64,000 nucleotides of DNA from Burkholderia sp. HI2500 (GTDB lineage Bacteria > Pseudomonadota > Gammaproteobacteria > Burkholderiales > Burkholderiaceae), in contig NZ_NKFL01000007.1 of the NCBI RefSeq assembly GCF_002223055.1, forward strand, positions 1 to 64,000. The letters run 5' to 3'. The translations under genes were made by a program, and so were the position numbers. Below are positions 46,667 to 54,476 of the stretch, in pieces; the first letter of the stretch is position 1; every line of letters begins with the position of its first letter. The notes beneath the pieces are model-generated. The model searched no databases and had not been told where the DNA came from. It saw only the letters and a program-made list of their open reading frames with translations.

Positions 46667-47512
46667 ATGGATACCGAAACGATCCATGAAGCGGTCACGC
46701 TCGCCGAGCGCGCGTACCGCATCCGCAGGAACGCCGTGCTGATGGGCGAAGTCCAGGGGCAGGGCTACGTCGGCCAGGCGCTCGACATCGCCGACGTGCT
46801 GGCCGTCGCGTACTTCGGCGCGATGCGCTATCGCCCGGACGACCCCGAGTGGGAAGGGCGCGACCGCTTCCTGCTGTCGAACGGGCACTATGCGATCGCG
46901 CTGTACGCCGCGTTGTTCGAAGCCGGCATCCTGCCGGCCGACGAACTCGAAACCTACGGCAGCGACGATAGCCGTTTGCCGATGTCCGGGATGGCGAGCT
47001 ACACGCCGGGGATGGAGATGTCCGGCGGCTCGCTCGGGCACGGGCTGACGATTGCGGTCGGTCGTTGCCTCGGTCTGAAGCGCAAAGGCTCGGACGCATT
47101 CGTCTATACCCTGTTCTCGGACGGCGAACTGGACGAAGGCGCGATCTGGGAAGGGCTGATGTCGGCCGCGCACTGGAAGCTCGACAACCTGATCGCGATC
47201 GTCGACGTGAACAACCAGCAGGCCGATGGCCCGTCGACACAGATCATGGCGTTCGAACCGCTGGTCGACAAGCTCGAGGCATTCGGCTGGTACACGCAAC
47301 GCGTGGACGGAAACGACATCGATGCGGTGAAGCGCGCGTTCGACCTTGCACGCGAACATGACGCACCGCAGCCGCGCATCATCGTCTGCGACACGAAGAT
47401 GGGGCGCGGCGTACCGTTCCTCGAAGCACGCGAGAAGAGCCATTTCATTCGCGTCGATGCGCACGAGTGGAAGCTCGCGCTCGACGCACTCGAAGCAGGG
47501 AGACACGCATGA
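46667..47512 (+). CDS. Transketolase, N-terminal (ThDP-binding) subunit
   Basis: A 281-residue half-transketolase. The thiamine diphosphate motif is SDGELDEGAIWE ... IVDVNNQQADG, and GGSLGHGLTIAVGRCLG precedes it. Split transketolases of this type occur in sugar catabolic operons, for example apulose-4-phosphate transketolase, besides central metabolism. It needs the C-terminal subunit encoded next, whose ATG overlaps this stop by four bases (ATGA). The enzyme moves a two-carbon ketol unit; the specific donor sugar is unknown. Confidence 0.92.
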   Translation: MDTETIHEAVTLAERAYRIRRNAVLMGEVQGQGYVGQALDIADVLAVAYFGAMRYRPDDPEWEGRDRFLLSNGHYAIALYAALFEAGILPADELETYGSDDSRLPMSGMASYTPGMEMSGGSLGHGLTIAVGRCLGLKRKGSDAFVYTLFSDGELDEGAIWEGLMSAAHWKLDNLIAIVDVNNQQADGPSTQIMAFEPLVDKLEAFGWYTQRVDGNDIDAVKRAFDLAREHDAPQPRIIVCDTKMGRGVPFLEAREKSHFIRVDAHEWKLALDALEAGRHA

Positions 47513-48507
47513 GCACCGTCGACAACAAGCCGCGCCTGAAGACTTCCGCGATGATCGCGTCCATCGCGGCCGATGGGCAGGTGACCCGCGCCGCGCCGTT
47601 CGGCCATGCGCTGACCGAACTCGCACGCACGAACGCCAACGTGATCGGCATGACGGCCGATCTCGGCAAGTACACCGACCTGCACATCTTCGCGAAGGCA
47701 TTTCCCGAGCGTTACTACCAGATGGGGATGGCCGAGCAGCTGCTGATGGGTGCGGCCGCCGGATTCGCGCACGAAGGGGCGCAGCCGTTCGTCACGACCT
47801 ATGCGGTGTTCGCGACGCGCCGCGCATACGACTTCATCCATCAGGCGATCGCCGAGGACAATCTCGACGTGAAGCTGATCTGCGCACTGCCGGGGCTTAC
47901 GACCGGCTACGGACCGAGCCACCAGGCGGCCGAGGATCTGGCGTTGATGCGCGCGATGCCGAACATGACCGTGATCGATCCGTGCGACGCGCTGGACATC
48001 GAACAGATGGTGCCGGCCATCGCCGCGCACAAGGGGCCGGTATATGCACGCCTGCTGCGCGGCAATGTGCCGGCCGTGCTCGACGAATACGATTACCGTT
48101 TCGAGCTCGGCAAGGCGAAGCTGCTGCGCGACGGCAACGACGTGCTGCTGATCTCGTCCGGGATCATGACGATGCGTTCGCTCGAGGTCGCGAAGGCGCT
48201 CGAGGCCGATCGCGTCGATGTCGCGGTGCTGCACGTACCGACGATCAAGCCGCTCGATACGGCGACGATCGTCCGCGAGGCGGCGCGCAAAGGGCGCATG
48301 GTGATCGTCGCCGAAAATCATACGGTGATCGGCGGGCTCGGCGAAGCGGTCGCGACCGCGCTGCTGGCGGCCGGCGTTGTCGTGCCGTTCCGGCAGATCG
48401 GGTTGCCCGATGCGTATCTCGCCGCGGGTGCGCTGCCGACGCTGCACGATCGTTACGGGATCTCGGCCGGCGCGATGCGGGCGAATATCCGGTCGTGGGC
48501 CGGGTGA
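47509..48507 (+). CDS. Transketolase, C-terminal (pyrimidine/regulatory) subunit
   Basis: A 332-residue partner of the preceding gene, containing the transketolase pyrimidine-binding domain (FPERYYQMGMAEQLLMGAAAG with the catalytic Glu) and the C-terminal transketolase domain (VLLISSGIMTMRSLEVAKAL, IVAENHTVIGGLGEAVA). The overlapping ATGA start predicts one-to-one expression of the two subunits. It ends the plus-strand cluster that begins with the LysR gene. Confidence 0.92.
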   Translation: MSTVDNKPRLKTSAMIASIAADGQVTRAAPFGHALTELARTNANVIGMTADLGKYTDLHIFAKAFPERYYQMGMAEQLLMGAAAGFAHEGAQPFVTTYAVFATRRAYDFIHQAIAEDNLDVKLICALPGLTTGYGPSHQAAEDLALMRAMPNMTVIDPCDALDIEQMVPAIAAHKGPVYARLLRGNVPAVLDEYDYRFELGKAKLLRDGNDVLLISSGIMTMRSLEVAKALEADRVDVAVLHVPTIKPLDTATIVREAARKGRMVIVAENHTVIGGLGEAVATALLAAGVVVPFRQIGLPDAYLAAGALPTLHDRYGISAGAMRANIRSWAG

Positions 48508-48599
48508 CGGATTGAAGCCGGGGTATGCCGGGAGAACGTTACATAGTGCGACGGTCCTATTGTGACCGCTTCCTGGCGCTACTGGCTGCTTGCTACAGC

Positions 48600-48630
48600 C
48601 TCCCCGGCAAGCAAACGGTTTGCTGGGGAG
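48600..48630. other. Imperfect hairpin in the 48.5-48.8 kb spacer
   Basis: CTCCCCGGCAAGC with a complementary GTTTGCTGGGGAG can fold with a mismatch. It lies between two convergent genes but has no T-run. Possible weak terminator. Confidence 0.35.
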
Positions 48631-48787
48631 CATTGCCAAGATCGAATATTGACGACCTGAATGGGTTAGCGGTAACGGCCTTTTTCTGGTCCGCGGTGGC
48701 TCTGCACCCCGTTAAAGCGACGCGCCGCTGCACACGACGGTTGCTGCCTGAGGATCTCGCTTGCATCCGCGCTCAACAGGAAGCCCG

Positions 48788-49522
48788 TCAGCGCAGGGGT
48801 GCCACCGAAGCCCCTGTGATTCGGTGTCGACGGAGCGAATCCGCGACGAAGCCCGACACCTTCATCTCCTCGACGAACTGGTAGAGAAGCGCAGCGGCCG
48901 CTTCGCCGCGGCTCTTCGGCACGCCCATCGCCTGGCGGATCACCATGAAGCGCTCGTCGAGCAGGCGCAGGCCGGGCGTCTTCGCCGCATCGGCTTCGAG
49001 CTGCTGCTTCACGCCGGCCGCGACTTCGAGCTGCTGTTCGACGAACGTCGGCACGACGGCCGGCGATGTCGGCGCGCGCACGATCTGCGCGGCCTTCAGT
49101 TCGCGCGTGAGGAACAGGTCATATGCGCTGCCCTTGCCAACCGCCACCCGGTTGTGCGGCTGGTCGACATCCGCGTTGCCGCGGATCGGCGAATCGTCGC
49201 GCACGAGATAGAAGCCTTCGATCAGCACGTACGGTTCGGTGAACGCGACCGTCTCGCCGCGCAGCGGATCGACCGCGAAGAAGCCGAAATCGGCGCGCTC
49301 TTCGGTCAGCGCCTGCACGGACTTGCCGGCGGCGTCGAACACGACGAGCTCCAGCTCGGCGGACAGCCGCTCAGCGAACGCGCGTGCGAGGTCGATCGAC
49401 ACGCCGAACGGCTCGCCCGTGGCCGGGTCGCGGTTCGCAAGGATCGGGTTGCCGAGATTGATCGACGCGCGCAGCTTGCCGGTCGGGGTGAACGCGGAGA
49501 GGACGGAAGGGTCGACGGTCAT
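48788..49522 (-). CDS. Solute-binding-protein-fold protein without signal peptide
   Basis: A 244-residue protein of the SBP_bac_3 (amino-acid-binding) fold: LRASINLGNPILANRDPATG at the start, GEPFGVSIDLARAFAERL, then ADFGFFAVDPLRGETVAFTEPYV. Unlike a transporter component it has no signal peptide or lipobox at the ATG, and no ABC permease or ATPase genes are near. It lies 44 bp downstream of a GntR regulator and behind an aconitase. It could be a cytoplasmic enzyme built on this fold, as cyclohexadienyl dehydratase and (on a related fold) aconitate isomerase are, or a binding protein with a mis-called start. Confidence 0.8.
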   Translation of the reverse strand: MTVDPSVLSAFTPTGKLRASINLGNPILANRDPATGEPFGVSIDLARAFAERLSAELELVVFDAAGKSVQALTEERADFGFFAVDPLRGETVAFTEPYVLIEGFYLVRDDSPIRGNADVDQPHNRVAVGKGSAYDLFLTRELKAAQIVRAPTSPAVVPTFVEQQLEVAAGVKQQLEADAAKTPGLRLLDERFMVIRQAMGVPKSRGEAAAALLYQFVEEMKVSGFVADSLRRHRITGASVAPLR

Positions 49523-49566
49523 GAAAGGGCTCGTTTGGGAATCGGATGCGCCGCTCGCACGCGCGC

Positions 49567-50472
49567 TCAAGGTTTGAGAATGGCGCTGATGCGCGACAGC
49601 GCATCGAGCGTATGCAACAGGTGTTGACGCAGTTCTTCCGACGCCTCTTCATTGCGCTCGCGCTCGAGCAGCTCGAGCACGTGAAGATGCTGCTTCGCAT
49701 GTTCGACGTAGCGCTCGCGATCCTGCATCGAGCGGTACGACAGCAGGCGGCGCACGCGATTCACGCGCCGGATCGTGTCGATGAAGAAACTGTTGCCCGA
49801 TGCTTCGACGAGTGATTCGTGGAACCGCACGCCGCGATCGTGCAGTTGATCGGCGGTATCGGTCTCGATGCCGCCGGCGAGCAGGTGTTTCTCGACTTCG
49901 CGGCACCGTTCCAGCACCTTCGGTTCGAGCCGGTAGCCGGGTTCGAGCAGTGCGGCTGGTTCGAGCGCAAGGCGCAGCCGGTACGATTTCAACAAGCTGT
50001 CGGGCGTCGTGAGCATCGGCGAGAACTGCCAGCCGTAGCCCGGCTTGCGCTCGGCCCAGCCTTCTTGCGCGATACGCCCGAGCACGGCCGTGAGCTGCGC
50101 GTTCGTCAGCCCGTAGCGGGTGCGGATCAGCTGCTCGGAAAATTCGTCGGGCAGCTCGCCCTTCAGGCGATCGTCCGCGATCCGGAAATACACGCTCGTG
50201 ATCACGTCGGCTTCGCCGAGACCGAGTTCGTCGACGACGTCCGACAGCGGCTCGATCACGGGCTTCGCGACGAAGAAGCCGCGATTGCGCTCGCGCGTCA
50301 GGATGCCTTTCTCGTGCAGCAGCGCGAGCGCCTCGTTGACGGGTGAACGGGATACGCGCAGGCGGTCGGCCAGCATCTGCGCGGGCAGGTGCGCGCCGAC
50401 GGCGAGTCCTTCCGTCTTGATCAATTCGACAATCTGGGTCGCGATGGAGCGGTCGATCATGTGAGTGAGCAT
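49567..50472 (-). CDS. GntR-family regulator with two winged-helix regions and FCD domain
   Basis: A protein of about 301 residues. Residues 10-65 are a standard GntR winged helix (LPAQMLADRLRVSRSPVNEA, then GILTRERNRGFFV). Residues about 82-145 read as a second GntR-type winged helix (EFSEQLIRTRYGLTNAQLTA, then GWAERKPGYGWQF). A C-terminal all-helical FCD ligand domain follows (HESLVEASGNSFFIDTIRR). Tandem helix-turn-helix is unusual for this family. The start is uncertain: ATG at 50472 or 50460, neither with a clear ribosome binding site. The gene lies 26 bp downstream of the aconitase, so both may be autoregulated together. Confidence 0.88.
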   Translation of the reverse strand: MLTHMIDRSIATQIVELIKTEGLAVGAHLPAQMLADRLRVSRSPVNEALALLHEKGILTRERNRGFFVAKPVIEPLSDVVDELGLGEADVITSVYFRIADDRLKGELPDEFSEQLIRTRYGLTNAQLTAVLGRIAQEGWAERKPGYGWQFSPMLTTPDSLLKSYRLRLALEPAALLEPGYRLEPKVLERCREVEKHLLAGGIETDTADQLHDRGVRFHESLVEASGNSFFIDTIRRVNRVRRLLSYRSMQDRERYVEHAKQHLHVLELLERERNEEASEELRQHLLHTLDALSRISAILKP

Positions 50473-50498
50473 TCGGGGCGCCGCGGGCGGCTTCGGTC

Positions 50499-53123
50499 TC
50501 AAGCCTCCTGCGTCGTCAAGTTCTTCTGCAATATCAGCGGAATGACGCCGCCTGAGCGCAGCAGCTCGCATTCGAGACGGGTCTCGACCGCGGCCGTCGC
50601 GTCGACGGGCTCGACGCGACCGTCGGCGCGCACGATGCGCACGGGCACCGTGCAGCGCGGCGACAGCGCATCGGCCGGCGCGTCGACCTCGAGCTTATCA
50701 CCTGGCCGGAGGTCCAGCGTGTCCGGGTGGATGCCCGCCGCGAAGCGCAGCGGCAGGATGCCCATCCCGATCAGGTTCGAGCGGTGGATGCGCTCGAAGC
50801 TTGCCGCCAGCACCGCGCGGATGCCGAGCAGCCGCTGGCCTTTCGCGGCCCAGTCGCGCGACGATCCGGTGCCGTAGCGCTCGCCGGCGACGAGCACGAC
50901 CGGATTGCCTTCCTCTCGGTAGCGCGCGGCTGCCTCGAAGATCGGCAACACGTCGCCGCTCGGCACGTGCAGCGTATGCGCGACCGGCATGCCGTCGCGC
51001 AGCCGGTTGACGAGGGTCCGGTTGTAGAACGCGGCCCGCATCATCACTTCCCAGTTGCCGCGCCGCGATGCGAACACGTTCAGGTCATCGCGATCGTCGC
51101 CGCGCGACACGAGGAAATCCGCGACGAAGCTGTCCTTCGGGATCGCGCTGGCGGGCGAGATGTGATCGGTCGTCACGTCGTCGCCGAGCACCAGCAGCGG
51201 ATAGGCGCTGTACGTGCCGAGCTGGCTGCGCTGCGACGCCGACGCGAACGGCGGCCGGCGCAGCGCGGTCGAGGCCGGATCCCACGGGAACTGCGCGCTG
51301 TCGGGCGCGTCGAGGTCGTGCCAGGCCGGGTTCGCACTGGCGTGCGCGAAGGCGCGCGGGTAGTCGTGCGGATCGGCGGCGGCCGCCGTCAGTTCGGCGA
51401 TGGCTTCGCGTGTCGGCCACAGGTCGTGCAGGTACACGGGCCGGCCGTCGGCCGTGTGCTGGAGCGGGTCGCGACTCACGTCGATTTCGGCGTCGCCGGC
51501 CAGCGCGAACGCGATCACGAGCGGCGGCGACATGATGAAGCCGAGGTCGAGATCCGGGTGGATGCGCCCCGGGAAGTTGCGGTTGCCTGACAGCATCGCG
51601 ACCGGCCGGATCGACGCGTCGGCGAGCGCCGCGCGGATCGGCTCGGTCAACGGCCCGGAGTTGCCGATGCAGGTCGTGCAGCCGTACCCGACGATATCGA
51701 AACCGACCGCCGACAGGTCGTCGACGAGCCCGGCCCGTTCGAGGTAGGCGGCCGCCGCGGGCGAACCGGGGCCGAGCGACGTCTTGACCCATGCCGGCAC
51801 CTTCAGCCCGAGCGCACGCGCGTTGCGCGCGACGAGGCCGGCTGCGATCAGCAGCGCAGGATCGGACGTGTTCGTGCAGCTCGTGATCGCGGCGATCGCG
51901 ACCGGATGCTTCGGCATCGACCGATGCGGATGCGCGGGATGGAACGCGAGCGGTGCGAGCGCGGCGGCCGTCTGCGAATGATCGAGCAGGTCCTGCGGGC
52001 GGCGCGGCCCGGCGACGTGCATGCCGATCGACGCGAGGTCGAGGTCGATCGTGCGCGTGTAGCGCGGCTCGGCATCCGGATCGAACCACAGGCCGGCTTG
52101 TCGCGTGAACGCTTCGACGAGCCGGATCGCCGATTCGGATCGGTGGGTCGCGCACAGGTAGTCGAGCGTGTTGCCGTCGACCGGGAAGAAGCCGGTCGTC
52201 GCGCCATACTCGGGCGCCATGTTCGCGACGACCGCGCGCTCGCCGGCACCGAGCGTCGCGACGCCCGGGCCGAAGAACTCGACGAACTCACCCGATACGC
52301 CGATTGCACGCAGCCGCTGCGTGACGGTCAGCGCGAGATCGGTCGCCAGCACGCCCGCGCGCAACGCGCCGGTCAGCCGTACGCCGATCACGTCGGGAAT
52401 GCGCTGCATCACGGGCATCCCGAACATCACCGTCTGCGCCTCCAGGCCGCCTACGCCCCAGCCGAGCACGCCGATGCCGTTGATCATCGGCGTGTGGCTG
52501 TCGGTGCCGATCAGCGTGTCGGGCACGGCCCAGCGCTCGCCGTCGCGCTCGAGCGTCGTGACCACTGTCGCCAGTTGCTCGAGGTTGATCGTATGCATGA
52601 TCCCCGTGCCCGGCGGATGGATGCGCACGCCCGTCAGCGACTTCGATGCCCAGCGCAGGAACCGGTAGCGCTCCGCGTTGCGGCGCAGCTCGCGCTGCAA
52701 GTTCAGCGGCGCGGCGTCCGGCCGCGCGAAATATTCGACGGCCAGCGAGTGGTCGACCGACGAATCGACCGGGAGCACCGGGTTCAGCGACGCCGGATCC
52801 GCGCCGGCTTCGGCGAGCGCGTCGCGCATCCCGGCGATATCGACGAGCGCCGGCGTGCTGGTGGTGTCGTGCATCAGCACGCGGTTCGGCTGGAACGCGA
52901 TCTCGGCCTCGCTGGTCGCGCGGCGCGTCCATTCGACGATGGCGTCGACCGCCTGCTGCCGCTCGTCGCCATCGGTATTGCGGATCACGTTCTCGAGCAG
53001 CAGACGCAGCACGACGGGCAGTTCGCGCAACGTGGCGCCGAACCGGCCGGGAAGGTCGACGAAGCGAAACGTCGCGCCATCGACTGTCAACCGGGCTTCC
53101 GAGGGGGAGTTGGTGTTTTCCAT
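50499..53123 (-). CDS. acnA: Aconitate hydratase (AcnA-type)
   Basis: An 874-residue Fe-S hydro-lyase. The iron-sulfur cysteines are in AITSCTNTSDP (near 415) and YGCTTCIGNSG (near 485). Further aconitase signatures are PDTLIGTDSHTPMINGIGVLGWGVGG and, in the swivel domain, GTGSSRDWAAKG. It isomerises citrate and isocitrate through cis-aconitate. It is probably a secondary, inducible copy, because it is adjacent to a GntR regulator and opposite a lactonase-MFS-porin group. A 2-methylcitrate-pathway role cannot be excluded, but no prp genes are near. The ATG at 53123 has no Shine-Dalgarno; the leader is very AT-rich and might be leaderless. Confidence 0.9.
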   Translation of the reverse strand: MENTNSPSEARLTVDGATFRFVDLPGRFGATLRELPVVLRLLLENVIRNTDGDERQQAVDAIVEWTRRATSEAEIAFQPNRVLMHDTTSTPALVDIAGMRDALAEAGADPASLNPVLPVDSSVDHSLAVEYFARPDAAPLNLQRELRRNAERYRFLRWASKSLTGVRIHPPGTGIMHTINLEQLATVVTTLERDGERWAVPDTLIGTDSHTPMINGIGVLGWGVGGLEAQTVMFGMPVMQRIPDVIGVRLTGALRAGVLATDLALTVTQRLRAIGVSGEFVEFFGPGVATLGAGERAVVANMAPEYGATTGFFPVDGNTLDYLCATHRSESAIRLVEAFTRQAGLWFDPDAEPRYTRTIDLDLASIGMHVAGPRRPQDLLDHSQTAAALAPLAFHPAHPHRSMPKHPVAIAAITSCTNTSDPALLIAAGLVARNARALGLKVPAWVKTSLGPGSPAAAAYLERAGLVDDLSAVGFDIVGYGCTTCIGNSGPLTEPIRAALADASIRPVAMLSGNRNFPGRIHPDLDLGFIMSPPLVIAFALAGDAEIDVSRDPLQHTADGRPVYLHDLWPTREAIAELTAAAADPHDYPRAFAHASANPAWHDLDAPDSAQFPWDPASTALRRPPFASASQRSQLGTYSAYPLLVLGDDVTTDHISPASAIPKDSFVADFLVSRGDDRDDLNVFASRRGNWEVMMRAAFYNRTLVNRLRDGMPVAHTLHVPSGDVLPIFEAAARYREEGNPVVLVAGERYGTGSSRDWAAKGQRLLGIRAVLAASFERIHRSNLIGMGILPLRFAAGIHPDTLDLRPGDKLEVDAPADALSPRCTVPVRIVRADGRVEPVDATAAVETRLECELLRSGGVIPLILQKNLTTQEA

Positions 53124-53199
53124 GACTGTATTTTTGCACTTTAACAAGTAAAAATGCAATCTAGTGCTAACCCGACATACAACAATTCAGGAGACGACC
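53124..53199. promoter_or_regulatory. AT-rich divergent promoter between aconitase and lactonase
   Basis: Only 76 bp separate the two start codons. The sequence is strikingly AT-rich for this genome and has repeated TTGCA/TGCAA elements (about 53133-53159) with AGTG/CACT motifs, which could be sites for the neighbouring GntR regulator. Confidence 0.5.
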
Positions 53200-54423
53200 G
53201 TGACGAAAACAGGCAACGACCCGGACGAAAACGGTCCGGATCCGATGCGTCGCCGCGTGATGGGGCACACGGCGGCGCTCGGCGCGCTCGCGCTCCTCGG
53301 CGCGGCCGCCGGGCCGGTTTCTGCAGACGAATCACACAAGGCTTTGAAAGGAAAAACACCCATGTTTGCTTATGTCGGATCGCGCACCACGCGCGAACGA
53401 AACGCCCGCGGCGACGGGATCAGCGTCTATCGCGTCGATACCGGAACGGGGGCGCTCGAGCGCGTGCAGCTCGTCAAGGATCTGGTGAATCCGTCGTTCC
53501 TTGCGTTGAGCGCGAATGGCGAACACCTGTACACGGTCCACGGCGACCTGAGCGACATCAGCGCATTCAAGGTCGACAAGACGACCGGCCAGCTCACGTT
53601 CCTGAACCGCCAGAGCACGCAGGGCAAGAACCCCGTGCATCTCGCGATCGACCCGACCGGCCGCTACGTGGTCGTGTCGAACCACATCGGCGCGAGCCTG
53701 GCGGTGCTGCCGATCGCGGTCGACGGGACGCTGCAGGAGGTCGCGCAGCTCGTTCCGCTCGAAGGCCCGATCGGCCCGCATCGCATCGAGCAGAAGCAGG
53801 CGAAGCCGCACTTCAACCCGTTCGACCCGACCGGGCAATTCGTGATCGTGCCGGACAAGGGGCTCGACCGCGTGTTCTCGTTCCGGTTCAAGGACGGGCG
53901 GCTCGCGCCGGCCGATCCGGCGTTCGTCGTCACGCGCGAGACGGCCGGCCCGCGTCACGTCGCGTTTCATCCGAACGGCGCGCTCGCGTATGTCGTCAAC
54001 GAACTCGACTCGACCGTCACGACCTATCGGTACACGTCGTCGAACGGTGCGCTGACGCCCGTGCAGATCGTGTCGTCGCTGCCGGACACGTACACCGGCA
54101 ACAGCCGCGCGTCGGAGATCGAGGTCGATCCGGCCGGGCGCTTCGTCTACGCATCGAACCGCGGCGACGACAGCATCGCCGTGTTCCGCATCGACCCGGC
54201 CAGCGGCCATCTCGCGTTCGTCGCGGCCGAACCGGCCGGCGGCCGCACGCCGCGCTTCATGACCGGCACGCCGGACGGCCGCTTCATGTACGCGCTGAAC
54301 GAAGACAGCGACAGCATCGTCGCGTTCGCGATCGATGCCGCGACGGGCCGCCTCAAGCCGACCGGCTTCTCGGTCGCGTCGGGCAGCCCCGTGTGCATGG
54401 TGTTTTCCGGACACCGCGCGTAA
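53200..54423 (+). CDS. Exported lactonase-family beta-propeller protein
   Basis: A 407-residue protein of the 6-phosphogluconolactonase/YbhE-type seven-bladed propeller family. The N-terminus has a twin-arginine-like signal (MRRRVMGHTAALGALALL, residues 16-33) with likely cleavage near VSADE, so it acts in the periplasm. Repeated blade motifs are visible, such as HLAIDPTGRYVVVSNH, HVAFHPNGALAYVVNE and EIEVDPAGRFVYASN. The start is a GTG with AGGAGAC upstream. Members hydrolyse sugar or organic-acid lactones. It heads an operon with an MFS transporter and a porin. Confidence 0.85.
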   Translation: MTKTGNDPDENGPDPMRRRVMGHTAALGALALLGAAAGPVSADESHKALKGKTPMFAYVGSRTTRERNARGDGISVYRVDTGTGALERVQLVKDLVNPSFLALSANGEHLYTVHGDLSDISAFKVDKTTGQLTFLNRQSTQGKNPVHLAIDPTGRYVVVSNHIGASLAVLPIAVDGTLQEVAQLVPLEGPIGPHRIEQKQAKPHFNPFDPTGQFVIVPDKGLDRVFSFRFKDGRLAPADPAFVVTRETAGPRHVAFHPNGALAYVVNELDSTVTTYRYTSSNGALTPVQIVSSLPDTYTGNSRASEIEVDPAGRFVYASNRGDDSIAVFRIDPASGHLAFVAAEPAGGRTPRFMTGTPDGRFMYALNEDSDSIVAFAIDAATGRLKPTGFSVASGSPVCMVFSGHRA

Positions 54424-54439
54424 TCCTTCCCGCCCCATC

Positions 54440-54476
54440 AGGAGACAGCCGGCGGCAGGTCCGCCGGTGCACATTC
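54440..54476 (+). promoter_or_regulatory. Shine-Dalgarno separated from the start by a hairpin
   Basis: AGGAGA (54440-54445) is 31 bases from the MFS start, but a perfect 7-bp hairpin CCGGCGG-N5-CCGCCGG (54449-54467) lies between and would bring them close together when folded. Confidence 0.45.

Noticed and set aside
48508..48787. Small coding frames between the transketolase and solute-binding-fold genes
   Set aside because: No ribosome binding sites, odd composition and no motif; treated as a non-coding spacer.
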